A DNA stretch of 64,000 bases from Rhodococcus sp. KBS0724 (GTDB lineage Bacteria; Actinomycetota; Actinomycetes; Mycobacteriales; Mycobacteriaceae). A program made the position numbers and the translations under genes. The stretch lies in assembly GCF_005938745.2 (NCBI RefSeq), contig NZ_VCBX02000001.1, forward strand, positions 5,532,501-5,596,500. The letters run 5' to 3'. The notes under the pieces were generated by a model. It was given only the letters and a program-made list of their open reading frames with translations. It made no database searches and was not told the origin of the DNA. Positions 19,292-27,883 of the stretch are shown one piece after another; the first letter of the stretch is position 1; every line of letters starts with the position of its first letter.

Positions 19292-20086
19292 GTGATGCAG
19301 GACGCGAGAAACCCCGTTGACGGTACCCGGATCGCGTACCAGGTTGTGGGGACTGGAACGCCTCTGCTGATGGTTCACGGCAGCGCCCTGTCGCATTCGA
19401 TCTGGCGCGGTTTCGGCTATGTCAAAGCTCTGCAGGATCACTACCGGATGATCCTGGTCGACATGCGCGGCCACGGTCGCAGCGAGAAGCCGCACACGTC
19501 CGATTCCTACGCGATGGATCTGGTGGTCGGCGATCTCCTCGAGGTCCTCGACACCGAGTCACCGTTCGAACCCGCCCACGTCCTGGGGTATTCGTTCGGC
19601 GGGCGCGCAACACTGTCTTTGGCTATCGAGCACTCCGAACGGGTGCGGTCGCTGACCGTCGGCGGCGGGAGCAGCAGACCCATGACCGGCGCGTTCGACG
19701 CGCTCTTCTTCCCGGGCTGCGTCGACGCCCTCGAGGAGGGTGGGATCGAAGGCTTTCTCGACGGCTGGGGCGCCAGGCGCGGCAGGCCGGTCGATCCGCA
19801 GACCGCGGCGGCGTTTCGGCGGAACGATCCACTCGCACTGGCCGCGTATATGCGGCGGTCCGACACCGAACCGGGAATCGACGACAATGTGCTTCGCGAG
19901 ATGATCACTCCGACATTGATGTTCGTCGGATCCAGGGACCGGGAGCGGCGACCCGATACCGAGCACGCCGCGTCCCTGATCCCGGACTGTTCGCTCACCG
20001 TCATCGACGGCACCGACCATGCCAGTGCCGTCGCGGCGTCTGACGCTGTTCTAGCGTCGTTGATTCCTTTTCTGCGCCGGCACTAG
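19292..20086 (+). CDS. Alpha/beta hydrolase
   Basis: A 264-residue hydrolase of the alpha/beta fold. The oxyanion HG is in LLMVHGSALSHS (about 27-38), the nucleophile elbow is GYSFGG (Ser about 95), the acid is probably in MFVGSRDRE and the His in GTDHASAV near the C-terminus. The substrate is unknown. A CATAAT sequence at 19280-19285 is 7 bases from the GTG/ATG start, so the mRNA may be leaderless. It ends on a CTAG tetranucleotide shared with the stop of the convergent acyl-CoA dehydrogenase. Confidence 0.85.
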   Translation: MMQDARNPVDGTRIAYQVVGTGTPLLMVHGSALSHSIWRGFGYVKALQDHYRMILVDMRGHGRSEKPHTSDSYAMDLVVGDLLEVLDTESPFEPAHVLGYSFGGRATLSLAIEHSERVRSLTVGGGSSRPMTGAFDALFFPGCVDALEEGGIEGFLDGWGARRGRPVDPQTAAAFRRNDPLALAAYMRRSDTEPGIDDNVLREMITPTLMFVGSRDRERRPDTEHAASLIPDCSLTVIDGTDHASAVAASDAVLASLIPFLRRH

Positions 20087-21312
20087 CCCAACAGTCCCTT
20101 TGCGATGTGCGTGACCTGAATTTCGTTGCTGCCGGCGTAGATCATGAGTGACTTCGCGTCACGGGCCAACTGTTCGACGCGATACTCGGCCATGTAGCCG
20201 TTTCCGCCGAACAACTGGACGGCTTCCATGGCAACTTCGGTTGCCGCGCGCGAGGAGTACAGCTTCATCGCCGACGCCTCCGCGAGGGTCACCTTGTCGC
20301 CGGCGGCGGTGCGCTCGATCGCGTTGAAGACCATGTTCTGCACATTGATTCGAGCTACTTCCATCTCGGCGAGCTTGAGTTGGATGAGCTGGAACTGTCC
20401 GATTTCGCGGCCCCACAGTTTGCGGGACTTGGCGTAGTCGATGCAGAGCCGGTGACATTCGTTGATGATTCCGAGGGACAGGGATGCAATGCCGATGCGT
20501 TCGGCGGCAAAGCTTTCCTTGGCACTGGACTTTCCGTCGGATTTTCCGCTGTCTTCCGTTTCGCCGAGCAGGCGGTCCTTGGTGATGCGGACGTTGTCGA
20601 AGAACAGCTCGCCGGTGGGTGAGGAGTTCATGCCCATCTTCTTGAACGGTGGGCTCTGGGTGAACCCTTCCATGCCCTTGTCGAGAATGAACGCGAGCAC
20701 CTTGCGGTCGCGGCGGTCGACGGAGGAGTCGCCTTCGTCAAGCTTGGCGTAAACGATGGTGACGTCGGCGTACGGTCCGTTGGTGATGAACGTCTTGTTG
20801 CCGTTGAGGATGTAGTCGTCGCCGTCGCGTCGAACGTAGGATTTCATGCCGCCGAAGGCGTCGGATCCGGAATCAGGTTCGGTGATCGCCCAGGCGCCGA
20901 CGGTCTCGAAGGTGACCAGTCCGGGCAGCCACCGTTCCTTCTGCGCGAGGGTGCCGCGGCTGCGGATCGTTCCGGCCGCAAGCCCGAGGCTGACGCCCAG
21001 CGACGCGACCAGACCAAGGCTCACGCCGGCCAGTTCGCTGTTGAGCACGACGCCCATGCTCCCGGCCCCACTGAAGGCGCTCCCCTTCTCACCGTCGCGG
21101 GCTGGTGCGTCGCCGCGCTCGCGGGCGAGTGATTTTTCGAGGCCCTCGCGTGCCATGTCGGCCAATCCGAAGGTCGAGTACAGCTTTCGGATGATGTCGA
21201 AAGGTGGGAGCGCTCCGCTTTCGAGTTCGTCGACGTGCGGCCGCACCTCCTTGTCGATAAAGCCCCGCAAGGCGTCGCGGAACATCAGGTCGGTGTCGGA
21301 CCACTCATACAT
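20083..21312 (-). CDS. Acyl-CoA dehydrogenase
   Basis: A 409-residue FAD enzyme that introduces the 2,3-double bond of an acyl-CoA. Flavin-contact segments WAITEPDSGSDAFG and NGNKTFITNGPYADV are seen, and the C-terminal part has AVQLFGGNGYMAEYRVEQLARDAK and MIYAGSNEIQ, the region of the catalytic base. It carries an Ala/Gly/Asp-rich insert (about residues 60-85) not found in short-chain members. The ATG at 21312 is chosen over an upstream frame extension because the protein starts MYEWSDTDLMFRDALRGF, typical of the family. A KstR-like box lies 59 bases upstream, suggesting a role in sterol or other branched acyl degradation. Confidence 0.92.
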   Translation of the reverse strand: MYEWSDTDLMFRDALRGFIDKEVRPHVDELESGALPPFDIIRKLYSTFGLADMAREGLEKSLARERGDAPARDGEKGSAFSGAGSMGVVLNSELAGVSLGLVASLGVSLGLAAGTIRSRGTLAQKERWLPGLVTFETVGAWAITEPDSGSDAFGGMKSYVRRDGDDYILNGNKTFITNGPYADVTIVYAKLDEGDSSVDRRDRKVLAFILDKGMEGFTQSPPFKKMGMNSSPTGELFFDNVRITKDRLLGETEDSGKSDGKSSAKESFAAERIGIASLSLGIINECHRLCIDYAKSRKLWGREIGQFQLIQLKLAEMEVARINVQNMVFNAIERTAAGDKVTLAEASAMKLYSSRAATEVAMEAVQLFGGNGYMAEYRVEQLARDAKSLMIYAGSNEIQVTHIAKGLLG

Positions 21313-21370
21313 GTGCGTGCACTCCACTCGCTGAACGATCGGCTGCCGGAAAACAGCCTCACCTCGAATA

Positions 21371-21384
21371 TAGAACACGTTCCA
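21371..21384. promoter_or_regulatory. KstR-like operator
   Basis: TAGAACACGTTCCA fits the TNNAACNNGTTNNA palindrome known for KstR, the TetR-type repressor of sterol catabolism in mycobacteria and rhodococci. It lies 59 bases upstream of the acyl-CoA dehydrogenase start, where a promoter should be. It is also within 45 bases of the 3' end of the upstream gene, so it can only serve the dehydrogenase. Confidence 0.6.
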
Positions 21385-21414
21385 GTTAATGGGGTAGAAC
21401 TGAGTGGAAGGAAC

Positions 21415-22716
21415 TCAGCTGATCAGTCCCATCCGCTGTGAAAGCCACTCGAGTTCCTGCTTCATAGCGGCCGACCACACGACAAAACTATGGCCGCCGG
21501 GCAGTTCGACGTACTTGACGTTCATGCCCGCTGCTTTGGCCGCGTCGTAGATCTTCTGCTGACCGGGCTTGAAGTCGTTGTCGTCGGTTCCGACCACCAC
21601 GATGCCGGCGGAATCGGGGAACTTCCGGTTCGCCAGGATGTCCATCGGATTGACCTTCTTGAACGCTGCCTCGTCGCCGCCGAAAATCTGATCGACAGTC
21701 CGTTTCCGATCACCGAGCGATGGTTCGACCTGCCCGGAGAAGTCCAGGAACGTCGGATAGATCTCCGGAAAATTGGTCGCCATCTGGAGCGAGCATGTTC
21801 CGCCGTACGACAGTCCACCGATGGCCCAAGCCTGCGGATCGGTATCGACCTGGAATGCCGAAGTGACTGCGGCGAGTAGATCCTTGGCAAGATACGTCGC
21901 GACATTTCCTGCCGGCGAGTCGGTGCACAGCGGGTTGGCGAACTGCGTGCCGGTCGCGTCAGCCATCACGACGATCGGCGACAGCCCGGAATGCTCGCGT
22001 GCAAAGGAATCCATTGTGGCGGTGATCTTCCCGCCCTGAAGCCAGTCCTGCGGGCTTCCGGGTTGCCCGGCCATCAGCACCAGAACGGGCAGCAGCGGAC
22101 GGGGATTCGTGAAGTACGACGCCGGCAGATACACCTCGGCATCGCGCGCAACAAATCCTGAAACCGTACCGGGGACAGGAAGAGTCGTCACCCGGCCGCG
22201 ATTTGGCATGCCGTCCGGGGCTTTCCAAACTGTATCCGTGGGATCGCCGGTCACAACAGGATTGGTCGGACCTGGCACGTCCGCGAGCGAAATCCGGTCG
22301 AAATCGTCGTGGCCCAGCACAATTCCCACAGTCGGATACGCGGAGAACTCGAGGTTGATCTGCACCGCGGCTGTAAGCACCATCAGTAGTGCTGCGACTA
22401 CGGACAGCACTGCGCTGCGAATACTGCCGCCGGCTTTGATACGCGGGCCGAGAAGTAACAGCCCGTACACGGCAATACCGATCCACACGTAGATCGACAT
22501 CGCGATCGGATCGGGGAAAGGAACGATCACTTTCTCCACCAGGATCCACGCCGCCACCATGATTACCAACGCAGCGACGCCGCACACCGGAATCGCGTAG
22601 CGGTAGAACCACCGAGGCTTCCCACTGAGCAACCACACTCCACCGAGTACGCCCAGAATCGTCAAGACCACAGGCACGGGCCCAGAGATCACACTCGTCC
22701 GGTAGAGCCAGTCCAC
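21415..22716 (-). CDS. Membrane-anchored esterase of antigen-85 / esterase D type
   Basis: A 433-residue protein with four N-terminal transmembrane helices (about 12-130) followed by a secreted alpha/beta hydrolase domain resembling mycolyltransferases and esterase D. The nucleophile elbow is GGLSYGGTCS, the acid is probably in VVGTDDNDF, and His is in GGHSFVVW. In mycolate bacteria such proteins act in the cell envelope on trehalose or other esters; whether this one transfers mycolates is unknown, since the canonical antigen-85 signal peptide is replaced by the membrane domain. The GTG start at 22716 has a GAGAGG site. Confidence 0.82.
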   Translation of the reverse strand: MDWLYRTSVISGPVPVVLTILGVLGGVWLLSGKPRWFYRYAIPVCGVAALVIMVAAWILVEKVIVPFPDPIAMSIYVWIGIAVYGLLLLGPRIKAGGSIRSAVLSVVAALLMVLTAAVQINLEFSAYPTVGIVLGHDDFDRISLADVPGPTNPVVTGDPTDTVWKAPDGMPNRGRVTTLPVPGTVSGFVARDAEVYLPASYFTNPRPLLPVLVLMAGQPGSPQDWLQGGKITATMDSFAREHSGLSPIVVMADATGTQFANPLCTDSPAGNVATYLAKDLLAAVTSAFQVDTDPQAWAIGGLSYGGTCSLQMATNFPEIYPTFLDFSGQVEPSLGDRKRTVDQIFGGDEAAFKKVNPMDILANRKFPDSAGIVVVGTDDNDFKPGQQKIYDAAKAAGMNVKYVELPGGHSFVVWSAAMKQELEWLSQRMGLIS

Positions 22717-22840
22717 GTGTCGCCTCTCGTCATGCCGCTATGTCTTCTCTGTCTATGTCTTCTCCGTCGAAAGCGTAGAGCCGTAATCAAGGGTTCGCCA
22801 CGATCGAGGGCCTTCGATCACGGCTAGTACCCTGAAGCAG

Positions 22841-23437
22841 GTGACTTTCATCAAGATCTGCGGCCTCCGCGACGCCGATACCGTCGACCTCGCCGTCCGA
22901 CTCGGCGTCGACGCCATTGGTTTTGTCTTTGCCGAGAGCGTCCGCAAGGTCGACACCGCGCTTGCCACCGACCTCATTGCCCGAGTCCCCGGCACCATCC
23001 GAGCTGTCGGCGTGTTTCTGGGCAACCCGCTCGACCAGATCCTCGAGATTGCCGAGGTCACGGGACTGACGTATGTCCAGGTCCATGATCTCGAGTCCGC
23101 CGAGCAAGTTCAGCGACTACACGACGCGGGCCTGACGGTAATCCGTGCCGTCGTCTCCGGCCGGGTGCGCGACGGCTACAGCCTCGATCTGGGCGAGGAC
23201 GAACTCCTGATCGACGGAGCCGACGCCGGTTCCGGAGTGGCCTGGGATTGGGCGCAGCAGCAGTCCCGGCCTGCGGGCCAGTGGATTCTGGCCGGCGGTC
23301 TCGGCCCCGACAATGTCCGCGCCGCACTGGACGCCACTGGAGCCTGGGGTGTCGACGTGTCCAGTGGCGTCGAGTCCTCACGTGGTGTCAAGGACCATGC
23401 GTTGATCACAAGATTTGTAGCGGCGGCTCGCGGCTAG
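22841..23437 (+). CDS. trpF: Phosphoribosylanthranilate isomerase
   Basis: A 198-residue TIM-barrel enzyme for the third step of tryptophan synthesis. Diagnostic segments are FIKICGLRDADTVDLA with the catalytic Cys7 of KICG, DAIGFVFAESVR, VGVFLG, YVQVHDLE (HD in place of the usual HG), DGADAGSG with the catalytic Asp, ILAGGLGPDNV and GVDVSSGVESSRGVKD. It stands alone, not in a trp operon. A TAGTAC-like -10 sequence sits 12 bases before the GTG start, so the mRNA could be leaderless. It is noteworthy because many actinobacteria lack trpF and use bifunctional PriA. It ends on a CTAG shared with the convergent hydrolase. Confidence 0.92.
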   Translation: MTFIKICGLRDADTVDLAVRLGVDAIGFVFAESVRKVDTALATDLIARVPGTIRAVGVFLGNPLDQILEIAEVTGLTYVQVHDLESAEQVQRLHDAGLTVIRAVVSGRVRDGYSLDLGEDELLIDGADAGSGVAWDWAQQQSRPAGQWILAGGLGPDNVRAALDATGAWGVDVSSGVESSRGVKDHALITRFVAAARG

Positions 23438-24336
23438 ATCAGAGCTGCCGACCTGTCGGCCGCAGCCCACGCACCGAGCACGGTCCGCACGCCGGTCACC
23501 AACTGCAGCGGCTGATCGATCATCACATGGTGTCCGGCGTCGGGAATTTCCGCGACGATGGCTTCCGGCCCCAACAGGATTCGGATGTCTGCCATCAGTG
23601 CGTCGGAGACAATTCCGTTCTCCGCCCGGAAATACGCTGTGCGGCAACGCGGGCTGTGTTCGGTCACCTTGCCGGCACCGGTGCGAACGAAGACCCCCGG
23701 ATCGAATTTCCACGACCAACCGCCGTCGACGGCTTCCATCGAGGTGTCCGCAACATGGTCACGGACGCACGGCAATCCGGTGTCCTGCGCCGGAACGAAG
23801 CGGAAGCGCGCCTTCGCGTCTTCTCGAGTCGGGTAGATCTTCTTCGGGCCGAATGCGTTCTCCTTCCGGCTGGCTTCTTCTTCCGGCGTCAATGCCCGCA
23901 ACGGCGAATCGATGATGACTACACCACCGAGTTCATCGCCGAAGATGTCCGAGGCCACGAACGAGACGATCCCGCCCATGCTGTGCCCCACCACGATCGG
24001 CTTTCCCTCGATCCCGCCGGCCCGTGCCGCCTCGACTATCTCGCGCGCCCACATCGCCAGCGCGTAACTCTCGCGGGTGCCACTGTCTCCGTGCCCGCTC
24101 AGGTCGAGGGCGACAACTCGGTGATCCGCAGCCAGCTGCGGACCGATGTGATCCCACCACCGACTGTGCGCGGCGCCGCCGTGAACCAGCACGATTCCCG
24201 GCCCGACCGGCCCCCAGGCGCGGAATCGTACGGTTGCACCCTCGACATCTACCGAGCCTGTCTCGGTGGGCGTCGACAACGCTTTCGTGAACCACTCCGG
24301 CGCCTGCTGCGCCGCTTCGACGTTCGTGTTGCTCAT
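23434..24336 (-). CDS. Alpha/beta hydrolase
   Basis: A 300-residue hydrolase. Visible elements: oxyanion region IVLVHGGAAHSRWWDHIGP (about 53-71), LDLSGHGDSG, nucleophile elbow VGHSMGG (Ser about 119), and catalytic His in DAGHHVMID near residue 275. It resembles epoxide hydrolase/lipase-type enzymes with a cap around residues 140-215. The ATG at 24336 is chosen from a run of possible starts because the protein before it has no fold. It is divergent from the reductase gene at 24449 and convergent with trpF. Confidence 0.85.
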   Translation of the reverse strand: MSNTNVEAAQQAPEWFTKALSTPTETGSVDVEGATVRFRAWGPVGPGIVLVHGGAAHSRWWDHIGPQLAADHRVVALDLSGHGDSGTRESYALAMWAREIVEAARAGGIEGKPIVVGHSMGGIVSFVASDIFGDELGGVVIIDSPLRALTPEEEASRKENAFGPKKIYPTREDAKARFRFVPAQDTGLPCVRDHVADTSMEAVDGGWSWKFDPGVFVRTGAGKVTEHSPRCRTAYFRAENGIVSDALMADIRILLGPEAIVAEIPDAGHHVMIDQPLQLVTGVRTVLGAWAAADRSAALI

Positions 24337-24448
24337 CGCCTGAACATAACCCACCCGTCTCGATCCCTTCGGAGCCCTTCCCCTGTAACCACAACATCGC
24401 CTATATTGAATCCGGCCTCAAGTTCAATTGTCACACCGAGAGGGACAC

Positions 24449-25447
24449 ATGCCGAACCGCCAAGTACGCCTCGCCACTCGCCCGACGGGCCTTCCCGACG
24501 CCTCCACCTGGGAATATGTCGACGCCGATATTCCCGTCGCCGGACCGGGCGAGTTTGTCGTCAAGGTCGAATACCTCTCACTCGACCCCGCTATGCGCGG
24601 TTGGCTCAACGACGTGAAGTCGTACGTTCCGCCGGTAAAACTCGGTTCCGTCATGCGCGCTCACGGCGTCGGTCACATCACGGAGTCGCAGCATCCCGAG
24701 TTCAAAGTCGGTGAGGTTGTCGCGGGAGCGTTCGGCGCAGCGGAGTTCGGACTGTCAGACGGTACCGACGTTACACGGGTCGACGAATCGATCGCCCCCA
24801 TGCCTACCTGGCTCGGAGCACTCGGATTCCCGGGCGTCACAGCCTATTTCGGCCTTCTCGAGGTCGGAAAACTGAAAGACGGCGACACCGTTGTCGTCTC
24901 CGGCGCCGCCGGCGCGGTGGGAAGCTTGGTCGGCCAGATCGCAAAGATCCACGGCTGCACGGTAATCGGCATTGCCGGTGGCCCCGAGAAGTGTGCATGG
25001 CTCACCGACGAACTCGGATTCGACGCCGCGATCGACTACAAGAACGAATCCGTCTACAAAGCCCTACGCGCTGCGGCGCCCGACGGAATCGACGTGTACT
25101 TCGACAATGTCGGCGGCGAAATTCTCGACGCCGCACTCTCCCGCCTGCGCCTGGGCGCTCGCGTTGTCATCTGCGGCGCTATTGCCGGCTACAACGCCAC
25201 CGAGCCGCAGCCCGGCCCGTCGCACTATCTGTCACTTCTCGTGAACCGGGCAACCATGGCCGGCTTTGTGGTCTTCGATTATCTCGATCGGTACTCCGAG
25301 GCACAGGAACAGATCGGGAAATGGATCAAGAGCGGTCAGTTGACGGCTCGCGAGCACATCGTCGACGGCGGCATCGACGCGTTCGGCGACAGCCTCAATC
25401 TCCTGTTCGCGGGGGCTAACACGGGAAAGCTGGTACTACGCGTGTAG
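24449..25447 (+). CDS. NADP-dependent medium-chain reductase (CurA / LTB4 dehydrogenase type)
   Basis: A 332-residue zinc-free medium-chain dehydrogenase that reduces alpha,beta-unsaturated ketones with NADPH. It has the subfamily opening of NRQVRLATRPTG, EYLSLDPAMRGWLND, the cofactor loop SGAAGAVGSLVGQIAK (about 150-165), YFDNVGGEILDAAL and RIVICGAI-like RVVICGAIAGYN. The ATG is preceded by GAGAGG. Its last 32 bases overlap the convergent CoA-transferase gene. The natural substrate is unknown. Confidence 0.92.
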   Translation: MPNRQVRLATRPTGLPDASTWEYVDADIPVAGPGEFVVKVEYLSLDPAMRGWLNDVKSYVPPVKLGSVMRAHGVGHITESQHPEFKVGEVVAGAFGAAEFGLSDGTDVTRVDESIAPMPTWLGALGFPGVTAYFGLLEVGKLKDGDTVVVSGAAGAVGSLVGQIAKIHGCTVIGIAGGPEKCAWLTDELGFDAAIDYKNESVYKALRAAAPDGIDVYFDNVGGEILDAALSRLRLGARVVICGAIAGYNATEPQPGPSHYLSLLVNRATMAGFVVFDYLDRYSEAQEQIGKWIKSGQLTAREHIVDGGIDAFGDSLNLLFAGANTGKLVLRV

Positions 25448-26579
25448 CCGAATCGGGTACAGCCGAATCCTCCCCCAGCCGCGGCGGCGCGGTGCGGTAG
25501 GTGGCCGGAGTGGCGCTGAGCCGAATCGGGTTGGCCACCTGCCGGATCGGTGCCGGGCGGCGCGGATCATCGATAGTGGCAACAGGATCGAGGTTCAACC
25601 GGTCGGCAAGCTCCATCGCGTCGGCGATGTTGTTGAGCGGGCCGCACGGAACACCACCTGCCGTCAACCTCTCGAACCAGTAGTCGGCAGTGTGAGACGC
25701 CAAGGCACGTGTCAACGCGTCGAAGAGTTCCTCGCGATGCGCAACCCGATCACGGTTTGTCGTAAAACGCGCGTCGGCCGCCAGTAGAGGAATTCCCAGA
25801 ACGTCCGTCAGAGAAGCGAATTGCCGATCATTTCCCACTGCCAAGACGAGTTGCCGATCAGCCGTGTCGAACAGTTCGTACGGCGCGATGCTGGGGTGAC
25901 GGTTCCCCATCGCCTGTGGAACCACCCCTGCGGCGACATAGCCGGACGACTGATTGGCAAGTGCCGACAGCAACGAGGACAACAGATTGACTTCGACATG
26001 CTGGCCCTCGCCGGTCCGGTCCCGGTGACGTAGCGCAGCAAGGATTCCGACGCTTGCATGCAGGCCGGTGATGACGTCCACCACCGCTACACCGACCTTG
26101 GTGGGCGAATGCGGGTCCGGCCCGGTGATGCTCATCAAACCGCCGACGGCCTGGATCAACAGGTCGTATCCCGGAAGCGAGTTGTTCCCGCCGAACCCGC
26201 TGATCGAGCAGTACACGATCGACGGATTCATCTCCCGCGCAGCGTCGTAACCCAATCCGAGCCGGTCCATGGTTCCTGGCAGAAAGTTCTGCACCACAAC
26301 ATCGGCGGTGCGAACCAAGTCCTGCGCGGTCGCCAGGTCGTGGGCGTCACGCAAGTCCAACGTGACCGATTTCTTGTTGCGGTTCACGGAGAGAAAGTAA
26401 CTGGACTCTGCGCCGACCCACGGCGGCCCCCAACTGCGGGTGTCGTCGCCGACGCCGGGACGCTCGATCTTGATCACCTCGGCGCCGAGGTCCGCCAGGA
26501 TCATCGTGGCATACGGTCCGGCGAGCACCCGGCCGAAGTCGGCGATCACCAGCCCGTCCAGCGCGCCAGGCGTTGTCAC
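25416..26579 (-). CDS. CaiB/BaiF-family (class III) CoA-transferase
   Basis: A 387-residue class III CoA-transferase. Signature segments are LVIADFGRVLAGPYATMILADLGAEVIKIE at the N-terminus (quoted in part: GRVLAGPYATMILADLGAEV), FLSVNRNKKSVTLDL, and YCSISGFGG. The catalytic Asp is expected about residue 170 in TGPDPHSPTKVGVAVVDVITG. It overlaps the upstream glutaryl-CoA dehydrogenase-like gene by 4 bases, a pairing seen for dicarboxylate activation: the transferase would make glutaryl-CoA (or an analogue) from free acid and a donor CoA-ester. The operon is headed by a LacI-type operator. Confidence 0.92.
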   Translation of the reverse strand: MTTPGALDGLVIADFGRVLAGPYATMILADLGAEVIKIERPGVGDDTRSWGPPWVGAESSYFLSVNRNKKSVTLDLRDAHDLATAQDLVRTADVVVQNFLPGTMDRLGLGYDAAREMNPSIVYCSISGFGGNNSLPGYDLLIQAVGGLMSITGPDPHSPTKVGVAVVDVITGLHASVGILAALRHRDRTGEGQHVEVNLLSSLLSALANQSSGYVAAGVVPQAMGNRHPSIAPYELFDTADRQLVLAVGNDRQFASLTDVLGIPLLAADARFTTNRDRVAHREELFDALTRALASHTADYWFERLTAGGVPCGPLNNIADAMELADRLNLDPVATIDDPRRPAPIRQVANPIRLSATPATYRTAPPRLGEDSAVPDSATRVVPAFPC

Positions 26580-27748
26580 CGGAAAGCTTCCTCACCCGTC
26601 AGTGCCCGGCCGATCACCAACTGGTGAACCTCGGAGGTGCCTTCGTACGTGAGCACCGATTCGAGATTGTTGGCATGACGGATGATCGGGTATTCCAAGG
26701 TGATGCCGTTGGCACCCAGGATCGTTCGGCACTGCCGGGCGATCTTGATGGCTTCGCGCACGTTGTTCAGCTTGCCGGTGCTGACCTGCTCGGGGCGAAC
26801 GGTGCCGGCGTCCTTGAGTCGTCCGAGGTGGATCGCGAGCAACTGCCCCTTACCCAATTCGACTGCCATGTCGGCGATCTTGGCCTGCGTCAGCTGGTAG
26901 GCGGCCAGCGATTTGTCGAAAACCTGCCGATCACGGGCGTAGGCGATTGCAGTCTCCAGGCAGTCGCGGGCAGCACCCATCGAGCCGAAGATGATGCCGA
27001 ACCTGGCCTCGTTGAGGCAACCGAGCGGACCGGACAGGCCGCGGGCGTTGGGCAGCATCGCCGACGCGGGTAGTCGCACGTCCTCGAGAACGAGCTCGGA
27101 CGTAACGGACGCGCGCAGCGACATCTTGTTCTTGATTTCCGGCGCCGAGAACCCGGGAGTGTTTGTCGGAACGACAAATCCGCGCACACCGTCCTCGGTT
27201 CGCGCCCAGACCACAGCGACGTCTGCAACGGATCCGTTGGTGATCCACATCTTGGTGCCGTTGAGAATCCAGTCGTCACCGTCGCGCTTGGCATTGGTGC
27301 GCATACCGCCTGGGTTTGACCCGAAGTCGGGTTCCGTGAGACCGAAACAGCCGAGGGCCGTACCCGCCGCCATGCGCGGAAGCCACTCTTCCTTCTGCTC
27401 TTCACTGCCGTTGTGATGGATCGCGAACATCGCGAGCGATCCCTGTACGGAAACGAGGCTACGAATACCGGAGTCGACGGCTTCGAGTTCCTGGCACGCC
27501 AGGCCGTACGCGGTAGCGCTCATACCGGCGCACCCGTACCCCTCGAGGTGCATGCCCAGCACGCCCAACGATCCGAGTTCCTGCGCCAACTCTCGCACCG
27601 GCAGTGCCGCATCCTCGAACCACTGACCGATGTGTGGGCGGATGCGAGTTTCGACCATCGTGCGCACAGTGTCGCGGATCGCGATTTCCTCGGCGTCGAG
27701 CAGCGTGTCGATGGAAAACAGTTCGGACAGGGACTGCGGCGTGCTCAC
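26576..27748 (-). CDS. Glutaryl-CoA dehydrogenase-like acyl-CoA dehydrogenase
   Basis: A 390-residue flavoenzyme. Its C-terminal YEGTSEVHQLVIGRALTGEEAF closely follows the glutaryl-CoA dehydrogenase pattern (YEGTHDIH...GRA.TG..AF), with the catalytic Glu in YEGT. Flavin segments are GCFGLTEPDFGSNPGG and KMWITNGSVADV. Glutaryl-CoA dehydrogenase both oxidises and decarboxylates to crotonyl-CoA at the end of lysine, tryptophan or ring degradation. The GTG at 27748 has a near-perfect GGAGG site 7 bases upstream. It lies in an operon with a class III CoA-transferase and is divergent from a LacI regulator. Confidence 0.88.
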   Translation of the reverse strand: MSTPQSLSELFSIDTLLDAEEIAIRDTVRTMVETRIRPHIGQWFEDAALPVRELAQELGSLGVLGMHLEGYGCAGMSATAYGLACQELEAVDSGIRSLVSVQGSLAMFAIHHNGSEEQKEEWLPRMAAGTALGCFGLTEPDFGSNPGGMRTNAKRDGDDWILNGTKMWITNGSVADVAVVWARTEDGVRGFVVPTNTPGFSAPEIKNKMSLRASVTSELVLEDVRLPASAMLPNARGLSGPLGCLNEARFGIIFGSMGAARDCLETAIAYARDRQVFDKSLAAYQLTQAKIADMAVELGKGQLLAIHLGRLKDAGTVRPEQVSTGKLNNVREAIKIARQCRTILGANGITLEYPIIRHANNLESVLTYEGTSEVHQLVIGRALTGEEAFR

Positions 27749-27793
27749 GTTGCCTCCAAGGATGTACGTACGGGTTCGACTAGATTGGCGAGA

Positions 27794-27814
27794 ACGATTG
27801 TGCAATCGTTTGCA
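27794..27814. promoter_or_regulatory. LacI-family operator between gcdH-like and lacI-like genes
   Basis: TGCAATCGTTTGCA (27801-27814) has the TGCAA-N4-TTGCA form with central CG, typical of LacI/GalR operators. It overlaps a second perfect palindrome ACGATTG-TG-CAATCGT (27794-27809). It lies 46-66 bases before the dehydrogenase start and 70 bases before the regulator start, so it can repress both directions. Confidence 0.72.
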
Positions 27815-27883
27815 TCACCTAGAGTAGAGACCGAATTGGCATCACGTCAATCCCCGAAATGAGTCTCAGGAGCCCCCGAGTTG

